From Oscillospiraceae bacterium (GTDB lineage: Bacteria; Bacillota; Clostridia; Oscillospirales; Oscillospiraceae), in assembly GCA_009785525.1 (NCBI GenBank), contig WQWC01000001.1, positions 124,001 through 188,000 of the forward strand: a DNA stretch of 64,000 bases, given 5' to 3'. The position numbers and the translations under genes were made by a program. Positions 44,998 through 52,208 of the stretch are shown piece by piece. The notes below the pieces were generated by a model that worked only from the letters and a program-made list of their open reading frames with translations, made no database searches and was not told the origin of the DNA. Each line of letters starts with the position of its first letter. The stretch's first letter is position 1.

Positions 44998-45318
44998 CTA
45001 TTGCCTGACAAACCTCGTACCGTCAATGAAAAATGAATTCCGCGTGATTTCCGTTATGGTATAGACCGTTGTCGTATCTACGCCGAACATTGACGTTGTG
45101 ACGGTGAGCCGGTTGCCGCTGATGGTGTATGTACCGCGCGTACTGATTATCCCGCCGGCCGACAGTGTTATTTCGTTAGAGCCGCTGAATGTCCATGTTT
45201 GCGGAATCAACCCCTCCGACCGGTATGTCCCATTGGCCGGCCTGCTAAGATTCCCGCCGCACCCGGCGATTACGAGTATCATTGTTATCGCGAGGATTAA
45301 AATAGACAGTTTTTTCAT
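44998..45318 (-). CDS. small lipocalin-like lipoprotein
   Basis: A 106-residue predicted lipoprotein with lipobox IAGC (Cys 20). The mature part is a short beta-rich domain with alternating strands: NGTYRSEGLIPQTWTFSGSN, GTYTISGNRLTVTTSMFGV and VYTITEITRNSFFIDGTRFV. This pattern matches small lipocalin-like or DUF5640-type domains often found singly or repeated in Firmicutes lipoproteins, and also resembles the C-terminal end of the protease at 22573. The function is unknown. It is separated from the next minus-strand gene by 52 bases and could be the last gene of that cluster. Confidence 0.75.
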   Translation of the reverse strand: MKKLSILILAITMILVIAGCGGNLSRPANGTYRSEGLIPQTWTFSGSNEITLSAGGIISTRGTYTISGNRLTVTTSMFGVDTTTVYTITEITRNSFFIDGTRFVRQ

Positions 45319-45370
45319 TACATTTCCCCTCTCTTCTTCTTTTCCTTATTCTAAGTTAATGCGAACGCCC

Positions 45371-46030
45371 CTATCCCCCGAATTCCATCTCAACCTGACT
45401 TTTCGCTACGTGATAGATGGCTTTCTGCGGGACAACGACCTGGGTAATTTGCTGCGTTTGCAACCACTGATTATCGCGGAAATTATCCCATTTTTCAATA
45501 TGGCCTTTATCATCAGACAAGCCGTTAACAGCCATAAAAGCGCTCAGTCTAATGTACAACGCTTCCGCCAGGCGGTGCAGCGTATTCATTTCCGCGGTGA
45601 TGCAAATCTGGGTGAACGCACCGGTGGTTCGTATACAGCAGCAGCCCAAAAAGGGCAATGCAGGCGGTTCTATGTACCCGGTCATCAACGCGCCCAGTGA
45701 ACGGTAGTACAGATGCCCTACGGAAGCAACACCCGCTTTCAGCTTGGGTTTGCCACTGAAAAGCCCGGCAATCATCGGATGCCTGAAGATTATGCGCTGG
45801 TCCGTCAGCATGACTTCCCATGCCCCTTTGTCCGGCACAGACTTCGTAATATCATAAAGTTCAAAAACCTTTGCCTCATCTTCAAGAATACAAATATTAT
45901 CCGCGCGTATGGTCACAATGTTATTGCCGTCATCAGGGGTCAACATTATTTTGGCCTCTGAATCCAGCTGGGGGAACAAGTCTGCATTGTCGCCATTGGC
46001 TTTGTGAGTGCCGATTAATGGAACTGTCAT
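45371..46030 (-). CDS. hypothetical protein, possible GRAM/PH-like fold
   Basis: A 219-residue soluble protein without a signal peptide. A central segment, WEVMLTDQRIIFRHPMIAGL, has the form of the strand pair LTxxRLIF found in GRAM/PH-like and bacterial PH domains. A following Cys triplet (LGCCCIRTTGAFTQIC) is unusual. No catalytic motif is seen. The start is ATG 46030, with GGAGAA just upstream. It is grouped with two more minus-strand genes of unknown function (46111-47138), one of which carries a zinc ribbon; they may form one unit. Confidence 0.6.
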   Translation of the reverse strand: MTVPLIGTHKANGDNADLFPQLDSEAKIMLTPDDGNNIVTIRADNICILEDEAKVFELYDITKSVPDKGAWEVMLTDQRIIFRHPMIAGLFSGKPKLKAGVASVGHLYYRSLGALMTGYIEPPALPFLGCCCIRTTGAFTQICITAEMNTLHRLAEALYIRLSAFMAVNGLSDDKGHIEKWDNFRDNQWLQTQQITQVVVPQKAIYHVAKSQVEMEFGG

Positions 46031-46110
46031 AGAGATTCTCCTTTTAATTAATTTCCGCAAATTCGCGGTTTCTGCCTGTATTTGGCCAAGCTGAGTAAGC
46101 GATGCTCATC

Positions 46111-46608
46111 TTAAAAAAACCGTTCCTTAAACGCCGCCTGCGCGCTTTGGACGGTTGCGCTTGGGTCAACTTTGACGAACGCTCTCTCAACGGCCGTCAG
46201 CAAGGCGTTCGCGCTGATATCGCCCTTCATCAAGCCTGCCGATTCTTGCCACCGCAAGAATCCAAAGGTGTACAGATGCTCCCCGTCTTGCATCCCATCA
46301 CTTTGCAGAATTGCCTCAAACACTCTTCTGCGCATCCGAAAAACAATTCTGCCGCCCGGAATATCCGGCTTGACGCTTATTTTCATTGTGCGAAGAAGAT
46401 TGAAGTCAATCGCGGAAGCAATGGCCGAAAAATCCCCAGTGTTTGCTGTGAAATAATAGATTTGCTTATAAAAATCTTTGTTGCGGCCTAATATCGTCCC
46501 GTTTTCGTGCAGTTGTTTAATTTTCTTATTGTCGCGCATGGTACCGAAAACCACATAGGCAACACCGGCGAGAACTAATGCTATTACAAAAAAAACTCCA
46601 ACTCCCAT
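46111..46608 (-). CDS. hypothetical single-pass membrane protein
   Basis: A 165-residue protein. One N-terminal membrane segment (GVFFVIALVLAGVAYVVFG, about 4-22) is followed by a basic patch and a 140-residue soluble domain with no recognised motif (GRIVFRMRRRVFEAILQSDG). The start ATG 46608 has GGAGATAC upstream; the longer frame to 46734 would overlap the next gene. The soluble domain most likely faces the cytoplasm by the positive-inside rule. It lies between the GRAM-like and zinc-ribbon membrane proteins in the same orientation, so the three may act together at the membrane. Confidence 0.6.
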   Translation of the reverse strand: MGVGVFFVIALVLAGVAYVVFGTMRDNKKIKQLHENGTILGRNKDFYKQIYYFTANTGDFSAIASAIDFNLLRTMKISVKPDIPGGRIVFRMRRRVFEAILQSDGMQDGEHLYTFGFLRWQESAGLMKGDISANALLTAVERAFVKVDPSATVQSAQAAFKERFF

Positions 46609-46667
46609 TAAATATAGTATCTCCTTTATATTTATTTCAAATGTGCTCCAATTCAACTTTGTGCCGA

Positions 46668-47138
46668 TTATATCCGCTCTTTTCCGCAAGCACCGCAGAA
46701 CCAGGAATCGGCCTCCGCGAATTTGGTTCCGCAATCGCCGCAGTACGCGCTCTCCATCTGCCCGGAATCCGTTTTTGTTTCCTGCGCGGATTGCTGTCGG
46801 GCGGCTTGTTCATAAACTTTGTCAATAGCCCTGTCAAATTTGTCCTGAATGCTCCGCTCAACCTTGCCTCGGCCGCCAACAGCCCGGTTTGCAATCGCGT
46901 GGGTGAATATCAGATTGCTGATAATTGCCCCGCCTATGCCGGCAATAAGCATAACTATGGGCGAGCCGCTGAACGCTGCAACAACGCCCAGCACGGCGCC
47001 GATGGCTGTTGGCGCTACAATGTAATCACCGATACCAAGCCAACGCATAAACCTTGCGACTATGTAACATATGAACCCTAAGATCGCGATCCCAATGAGT
47101 ATCATATAGGCTAAATCTTCAGCGGTAATAAAAAACAT
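46668..47138 (-). CDS. membrane protein with C-terminal zinc ribbon
   Basis: A 156-residue protein. The N-terminal 80 residues hold two to three hydrophobic segments (MILIGIAILGFICYIVARF, APTAIGAVLGVVAAF, PIVMLIAGIGGAIISNLIF). A charged linker follows (KVERSIQDKFDRAIDKVYEQ). The end is a zinc ribbon with YCGDCGTKF and WFCGACGKERI, closely similar in form to the ribbons of the protease at 22573. AAGGAGATA lies before the ATG. Such ribbons may mediate protein contacts at the cytoplasmic face. The partners are not known. It is the first gene of the three-gene minus cluster. Confidence 0.7.
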   Translation of the reverse strand: MFFITAEDLAYMILIGIAILGFICYIVARFMRWLGIGDYIVAPTAIGAVLGVVAAFSGSPIVMLIAGIGGAIISNLIFTHAIANRAVGGRGKVERSIQDKFDRAIDKVYEQAARQQSAQETKTDSGQMESAYCGDCGTKFAEADSWFCGACGKERI

Positions 47139-47215
47139 AATTCAAATATCTCCTTTTGTATTGTATTCCGGTCTAATCTCAGGCCGGTTGGCCATAGTTA
47201 TCCCCTTAGATTGTC

Positions 47216-47338
47216 TTACGGCAGCATAACGCCGTCCATGATGCGGACAGGGGTGTTGCTGTTTGTGGTTGTGCCATCACCAAGTTGCCCCGAAGCTGAA
47301 GTGTTGCTTACGCCTATTTGCAACCCCAAACTATTTGT
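47216..47338 (-). pseudogene. remnant of an RCC1-repeat gene
   Basis: The minus strand encodes an open segment ending SGQLGDGTTTNSNTPVRIM then DGVMLP and a stop (TAA at 47218-47216). GQLGDGTTxxxxxPVxIM is the RCC1-repeat core also seen repeatedly in the gene at 62601. Only about one repeat remains, without a start codon or signal peptide, so it is read as a decayed 3' end of such a gene. The rest of the 340-base gap (47139-47479) shows no further gene. Confidence 0.65.
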
Positions 47339-47479
47339 GCTACAATATTGGACAAGTGCGACCGCATACATGCATGTTGAGATAAAGTTTATCAGATGTG
47401 TTTTTATATGTAAATCTTAAACACATTGCTTTTACATTGCGCGCGATATTAAGTGCGAAAAGGGAGGGTGGGTGATGCT

Positions 47480-49117
47480 ATGTGCCTTAGTTATGGTACC
47501 TACGCAAACACATTACAGCTTTGTTTAAAAACAAAAGAACAGCAAGTTTTGACGCTCCATAACGCCTTTTGTCTCGCGCTTGGATTAGAAAATTTCAGTG
47601 AAGACTACAACCGCGCATGGAAGCAGTTTAACTGTATAGCAGAACCGAACCGCTATATTACTGACGCGGCTTTTAGGGCAGACTGCAATAGAATTTCACA
47701 AGGGTTCCGCATACATATTCTTCCGCTTCTGGACAGCAACAGTATAAAGTTGGCAATTCTGGCACTGAGGGACATGGTGGTAAGCGACAGCATAATTGAT
47801 GACGAAACGGTCACTTATACATGTCTCAGTACTGGCGGGCGTATTTCAAAGGCCAAGCTTGAAACCATAGAATCCTTTGAGCCTTGCGATTTTTTTGCAG
47901 GTGTGTTTTTGTTAGCTATTGAGATTGGGAATAACAGGCGCGGAAGAGATACCATCCTGCACATTAAAAAAGCAAAAAAAGCGCATATTGAGCGCTTCCG
48001 CAATGAACAACAAGCAATAAAACTAACAACCCGTACCAATGCTGAGCCGATGCAAGAAAAACCGGATGCCACTGTAATTGAGACCGCAACCAATCCCCCG
48101 CCCACCGCTGACCACCTTGAGTCCCTAAGCTCCTCTGAACTCGAATCTTCTGTCCTCTCTGGGCTTGCTTTACCGGCCGAGACCGCAAAACACCCGGCAG
48201 CCTCATCTAAGGCAGGCTCAAAGGAAGCACTGACAGCTGCCGTTGCGCTGGTTTTAATGGGTCAAATATTGGGGCTTTTTGTCATTGGTAACAGTATGGG
48301 GCTATTATGGATTGTCTTTTCACTCTTACTCTCAGCTATATCAATCCCCCTAGCCGTCGCCTCTGTGAATAGATTTCAACGCTTTTTCAGCAGTATAGTT
48401 CCATTGTTTGTATTGGGATTATTGGCGTTGACGCCGGTTGTTCTCAATTATCTAACAGTCAGGGAAAGCACAATCATTCTCACTCACCTATTGCCAAATT
48501 TGCTTGGTTTTGCCATCGCTTCCGCATTTTTTAAGTTGCGCCGTTACGTGTTACAGACAAACTCAAGACAGAAACAACAATACAGCGGCATATCTAACAC
48601 TATGATCATCACTTCTGTGCTTTCTATACAAGTTGCCTTGTTGGTTGTTGCGTTTTTCGATCAGCATACCTTTATGTACCAATTTTTCAACAATATATAC
48701 CTTGTTGCCGTTATCTCCTGGTGTATTTTGCATGGGGTCTTATGGCTTTCTCAGGTCACATTAATGAACAAAGTCGGTAATAAGATTGAGCTTAACGTAA
48801 GAGACACATTGCTTTTCTCTCTTTTGATTCTATTCTTTGTTTTTTGCGGATTACAAAGCGAAAACGAGTTTGTCTTTTACGTTTTCAAACTGGGTATGCC
48901 TGCTATAGTCATTTTGCTTGGGTTGACACTGCTTTTTTTCCGCTATGCAAGAAAAAAACATAGAAGCCTTACGATTCTTGCATGGCTGCTATCGTCCGGC
49001 GCCTATGTTTATTTATTATGGCACAACGGTTTACTTGTTAATAGCGCCGCACCATTTATTATAGCTTGTTTTGTAATAATCTCGGTTGTAATAAACCGCA
49101 CGTCAACCGATAATTAA
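47480..49117 (+). CDS. large membrane protein of unknown function
   Basis: A 545-residue protein. The first 170 residues are soluble and helical (TLQLCLKTKEQQVLTLHNAF, WKQFNCIAEPNRYI, KLAILALRDMVVSDSIIDDE), followed by a basic stretch and a low-complexity Thr/Ser/Pro linker (about 185-240). The rest is hydrophobic, with about nine membrane segments. No transporter signature is recognised. The protein could be a membrane sensor or effector with a cytoplasmic regulatory head, but this is inference. ATG 47480 follows GGGAGGGTGGG. It is preceded by the RCC1 remnant and followed by the spore-protein gene, with no obvious operon partner. Confidence 0.7.
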   Translation: MCLSYGTYANTLQLCLKTKEQQVLTLHNAFCLALGLENFSEDYNRAWKQFNCIAEPNRYITDAAFRADCNRISQGFRIHILPLLDSNSIKLAILALRDMVVSDSIIDDETVTYTCLSTGGRISKAKLETIESFEPCDFFAGVFLLAIEIGNNRRGRDTILHIKKAKKAHIERFRNEQQAIKLTTRTNAEPMQEKPDATVIETATNPPPTADHLESLSSSELESSVLSGLALPAETAKHPAASSKAGSKEALTAAVALVLMGQILGLFVIGNSMGLLWIVFSLLLSAISIPLAVASVNRFQRFFSSIVPLFVLGLLALTPVVLNYLTVRESTIILTHLLPNLLGFAIASAFFKLRRYVLQTNSRQKQQYSGISNTMIITSVLSIQVALLVVAFFDQHTFMYQFFNNIYLVAVISWCILHGVLWLSQVTLMNKVGNKIELNVRDTLLFSLLILFFVFCGLQSENEFVFYVFKLGMPAIVILLGLTLLFFRYARKKHRSLTILAWLLSSGAYVYLLWHNGLLVNSAAPFIIACFVIISVVINRTSTDN

Positions 49118-49336
49118 CACGTTTACATGACCCGACAGCGATTTTTGAATAACTCGTATAATTAATCTTGTTTTTCAAAAAATAACGATGAAATAAAAAA
49201 CGCCGGATATTTGTCGAGAAACTGCCTATTTATGAATATTTTGTATCGCATATAAACTCATCCTGAGGCAATCATATTATCGAAAGGCGAAGAACTGTCG
49301 TCTTATTAAACAACATTCAGGAGATGAAAAGCAATA

Positions 49337-49537
49337 ATGGCTAGAAGCACTAACCAGCTTGTTAATCCTAACGCCCGCGAAGCTATGAACCGTTTCAAGA
49401 TGGAAACTGCCTCTGAATTGGGCGTCAACCTCAAACAGGGCTACAACGGCGACATCACCGCCCGTCAGGCCGGCAGCATCGGCGGCCAGATGGTTAAAAA
49501 GATGATCCAGGCCTATGAGAACGGTCTCCAGCAGTAA
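49337..49537 (+). CDS. alpha/beta-type small acid-soluble spore protein
   Basis: A 66-residue protein that coats and protects spore DNA. The family core is clear: NPNAREAMNRFKMETASELG with the germination-protease cleavage region around KMETASELG, then LKQGYNGDITARQAGSIGGQ and MVKKMIQAYE. The length is normal for alpha/beta SASPs. It is direct evidence that the organism forms endospores. AGGAGATG precedes the ATG by several bases. A sigma-G promoter would be expected; I could not find a clearly spaced one. A hairpin follows 48 bases past the stop. Confidence 0.97.
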   Translation: MARSTNQLVNPNAREAMNRFKMETASELGVNLKQGYNGDITARQAGSIGGQMVKKMIQAYENGLQQ

Positions 49538-49584
49538 GCGGTTACTATATCAGTTAGTAAGTCTTATTTAATATAGACTGTGTA

Positions 49585-49621
49585 AAAGCACATCAATCAG
49601 CAGGCCTGACTGATGTGCTTT
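49585..49621 (+). terminator. terminator-like hairpin after the SASP gene
   Basis: AAAGCACATCA (49585-49595) pairs with TGATGTGCTTT (49611-49621). The loop region contains a smaller dyad (CAGGCCTG). The T-tract after it is short, so strength is moderate. Confidence 0.7.
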
Positions 49622-49643
49622 GCGCGTTGCGTTTGCGAAATAT

Positions 49644-50156
49644 TTACAAATTATACCGCGCAACCACTTCACCGCCAATTACACGGCCGTCTTCTTCAAA
49701 GCCGTATGACGCAAATGTAGTTTTAGACGCAATGTTAGCAGGCTTGTAAGACGTATAGCAGTAACTGGCTTCGCCGTGCGGCTTAGATTTAATCTCTTCC
49801 ATTATCTGCTTCACTGTTTCACGCCCTATGCCCTTGCCCTGGTGGTTTTTGTCAATTAGCAGACGCCAGAAATAGTAGTGATGTTCTTCAGTACAATATA
49901 CCTCGTCATCTTCCTCATAATCCGGTGAGAAATAGCCGTACATAGCAAAACCCACCATTTTGCCATCTTGATAAACGGCATAAGGTTCGGCAATATCACA
50001 TACGCCCGCTTCGGCATAAGCTCTATTTTCACAATAAGCCTCTGCAAGACTGTAAGCGTTGCTTGCCACAAATCCCTTTTGTTCCGGCAAGATGTCAAGT
50101 GCTATGCACTCTTTCATATTGTCGTCCAGAATGGAGATTTTTCTAAGTTCTATCAT
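49644..50156 (-). CDS. GNAT acetyltransferase, spermidine/diamine acetyltransferase-like
   Basis: A 170-residue GCN5-related N-acetyltransferase. The acetyl-CoA site is visible as RLLIDKNHQGKGIGRETV (R/QxxGxG/A). The end of the fold is ANIASKTTFASYGFEEDGR. The N-terminal part with CIALDILPEQKGFVASNAYS and SLAEAY is characteristic of BltD/PaiA-type polyamine or diamine acetyltransferases. It would acetylate a small amine in the cytoplasm; the exact substrate is uncertain. It is transcribed alone on the minus strand, 80 bases downstream of the radical SAM gene. Confidence 0.85.
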   Translation of the reverse strand: MIELRKISILDDNMKECIALDILPEQKGFVASNAYSLAEAYCENRAYAEAGVCDIAEPYAVYQDGKMVGFAMYGYFSPDYEEDDEVYCTEEHHYYFWRLLIDKNHQGKGIGRETVKQIMEEIKSKPHGEASYCYTSYKPANIASKTTFASYGFEEDGRVIGGEVVARYNL

Positions 50157-50236
50157 AATTATCCTCCAACTCAGGTCACTATAGTCTTTGACTTACCAGT
50201 CCAGGGCTGTTTTATGAATCCACCCGCTTTCTTAAC

Positions 50237-51262
50237 CTACCCGAACAAGCCGTCCGCCTTAAACAGCAGGCATCCGCAGCTGCATCTGGCGAGCTCGCGG
50301 TTATAGCATTCATCGCACACGTCCGATGTCGATATATTGCACGCAGGCTGATCTACGGTATAGAGATAATGCTTTCTGAGTTCTTCAATGTTGCGGAAAT
50401 CGCGGATGTCCTGCTTTGTGTATTCGGACAGCCCGAAGCAACGTATCGCCCGCAGGTCGGGCAGGATATCTATAACCGGAGAGCAGTTATTCACCTCGCA
50501 GAATATGACGCGCTCCCAGAACATGCGGGAATATCTGTGCGACACGGCTTTTCCCAGAACCTCTTTCGCGGCTCGCAATCCGTCGCGTTCATCCTTTGTA
50601 AACACGCATTCAGGGAAAAAGTTGCAATCAAACCCCGTTATAACGCCGCAGCGTATCATGTCGCCGATAAACCTGATTGCAACCGGCTTCATTTCAACGA
50701 AATATTCCAGCGGAGTCTTCCCTTTCAAATCCCCTTTCGGCGGCACAGATATGGACAGCCTTATAACATCGAAGTCGATCTCATCTAAAATCGGGAATAT
50801 GTATGAATGGTCAAAATCCGGCTTGTAAAGGTTCACGCTGAGCCTGAACCGCCCCTCGCCCGAATGCCCGTTCTTAAAACGCCGTAGACTTTGCCGCATT
50901 TTCGCAAACGCTTCCTCACCCATATCCTCCGGGGAATTGCAGTTTACAAGCATCCGAAACTTTTTGTGCTCAAGCATATCCGGTGACAAGTTTTCCAACT
51001 GCACTGCATTTGTATAAAGCATCACGATATCGGTTCTTGTATCAGTAAGCGCGCTATTCATAGCTTCGTTTATATGCGTGTACAGCAGCGGCTCACCGCC
51101 GATTATGCCTACCTGACGTTCACCCTCGCTGCTTAACGCAAATTCCAGCGCCGTTTCAAAATCCCCAAGACTCATCTCTTTTGGGGCTTTATTGACAAAT
51201 TCCCCGGCGAAGCAATACGGGCAGCGGAGGTCGCAAGTCTCATTCACCATTATGTTGGCCAT
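50237..51262 (-). CDS. radical SAM protein with C-terminal Cys-rich (SPASM-like) region
   Basis: A 341-residue radical SAM enzyme. The 4Fe-4S motif is at Cys 10, 14 and 17 (NETCDLRCPYCFAGEF). IIGGEPLLYTH is the GGEP-type SAM-binding motif. The C-terminus holds further Cys residues (PACNISTSDVCDECYNREL, RCSCGCLLF) that probably bind auxiliary Fe-S clusters, as in SPASM or twitch proteins. No peptide-precursor gene is visible nearby, so a RiPP role is unsupported. It is codirectional with the pyrogallol-hydroxytransferase-like genes upstream, separated by a hairpin, and could be a maturation or accessory enzyme; that is only suggested by position. Confidence 0.82.
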   Translation of the reverse strand: MANIMVNETCDLRCPYCFAGEFVNKAPKEMSLGDFETALEFALSSEGERQVGIIGGEPLLYTHINEAMNSALTDTRTDIVMLYTNAVQLENLSPDMLEHKKFRMLVNCNSPEDMGEEAFAKMRQSLRRFKNGHSGEGRFRLSVNLYKPDFDHSYIFPILDEIDFDVIRLSISVPPKGDLKGKTPLEYFVEMKPVAIRFIGDMIRCGVITGFDCNFFPECVFTKDERDGLRAAKEVLGKAVSHRYSRMFWERVIFCEVNNCSPVIDILPDLRAIRCFGLSEYTKQDIRDFRNIEELRKHYLYTVDQPACNISTSDVCDECYNRELARCSCGCLLFKADGLFG

Positions 51263-51348
51263 GTAAGTATTCTCCTAACGTTATTTTAATAGTTTCCGAT
51301 AAACATTTCCTTGACTTTTGTCCGGCTTTAACCGCCTACCCCTCAGGA

Positions 51349-51376
51349 CAGAAGCCGCCCATAAGGGCGGCTTCTG
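51349..51376. terminator. 12-bp perfect hairpin between the molybdoenzyme operon and the radical SAM gene
   Basis: CAGAAGCCGCCC (51349-51360) and GGGCGGCTTCTG (51365-51376) pair around ATAA. On the minus strand it lies just after the beta-subunit stop. There is no T run, so it may be a leaky terminator or mRNA 3'-end stabiliser. Confidence 0.65.
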
Positions 51377-51395
51377 GTTTTGTAAAGATTCAGGC

Positions 51396-52208
51396 TTACA
51401 GCGGGATATCCCCCATGTTGATATCCGCAGCCGTTGTGTCAAGGTCATCGAAAACCTTGGTTTTGCCGCCTGCTTTGAACTCCAGCTTAAACTTGCCGTC
51501 GGGCAGGTCTTCAAACCAGAAGTCTCCGTACTCGTCGGTCTTGGTGTTGTATTTGCCGCCCGCGCCGGCTAAGCTGCATTCAGCGCCGATGTAGACTTCA
51601 TCCTCCACTGGGTCAAACAGTGTCCCGGCGATGAATTTCTTCGGCAAGCCCGTGTAGTATACGCGGGGTTTTGTATTGAGTTCAGGCTTCAGCACTTCGG
51701 CCTTTTTGATGAACTCTTTTGCTTCGCTGGAATCTTCGTCCACCATCCGCATACAAATTGTCGGACAGTTATCGGTGCATCTGGTCTCTTTCCAGCCTGC
51801 ATCAATCAGATGCGCACAGCCTGTGCATTTCTGCGCGATATTCAAATCTTCGTTGAAGAAGATCGCGTCATACGGGCAGAGTTCGGTGCAGTTACGGCAA
51901 CCGATGCACTTCACCGGATCAATGATGACCAAACCGTCATCACGCTTATACTTCGCGCCGTGCTTGCACGCGTCCATACATGGCGCGTTATCGCAGTGCA
52001 TACAGATGCGAGGCGTGTACGCCACTTTAACCTTCGGCACGGTGCCGCGCACTTTCTGCTGCAATTTGAACCAGAAGTGCCCGATCTCCGGCTGGGGTTT
52101 GGCTATCGGAGTCCAGTCGTTGGCAACATGCTCATCTTTACAGCCGATTTGGCAGCTATAGCAGCCGTTGCAACCCTTGGTATCAATTAAAAATACTTTC
52201 TTGCCCAT
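51396..52208 (-). CDS. athS: pyrogallol hydroxytransferase-like beta subunit (Fe-S protein with C-terminal beta-barrel)
   Basis: A 270-residue electron-transfer subunit. Ferredoxin-like Cys groups run through residues 13-150: CNGCYSCQIGC, CMHCDNAPCMDAC, CIGCRNCTELCPYD and CTGC with a later CTDNC. The C-terminal 80 residues form a Cna-B/transthyretin-like domain (FIAGTLFDPVEDEVYIGAEC, GKYNTKTDEYGDFWFEDLPD). This extra beta domain is a hallmark of the Pelobacter transhydroxylase small subunit and is not usual in DMSO-reductase beta subunits. There is no signal peptide, so the enzyme is cytoplasmic. Its ATG overlaps the alpha-subunit stop (TAATG), giving tight coupling. The subunit would carry Fe-S clusters next to the molybdenum site. 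Confidence 0.85.
   Translation of the reverse strand: MGKKVFLIDTKGCNGCYSCQIGCKDEHVANDWTPIAKPQPEIGHFWFKLQQKVRGTVPKVKVAYTPRICMHCDNAPCMDACKHGAKYKRDDGLVIIDPVKCIGCRNCTELCPYDAIFFNEDLNIAQKCTGCAHLIDAGWKETRCTDNCPTICMRMVDEDSSEAKEFIKKAEVLKPELNTKPRVYYTGLPKKFIAGTLFDPVEDEVYIGAECSLAGAGGKYNTKTDEYGDFWFEDLPDGKFKLEFKAGGKTKVFDDLDTTAADINMGDIPL

Noticed and set aside
49118..49336. A sigma-G promoter for the spore-protein gene
   Set aside because: TGAATA at about 49233 and CATATAA at 49249 are only 10 bases apart, too close for a sigma-G promoter (17-18 expected).
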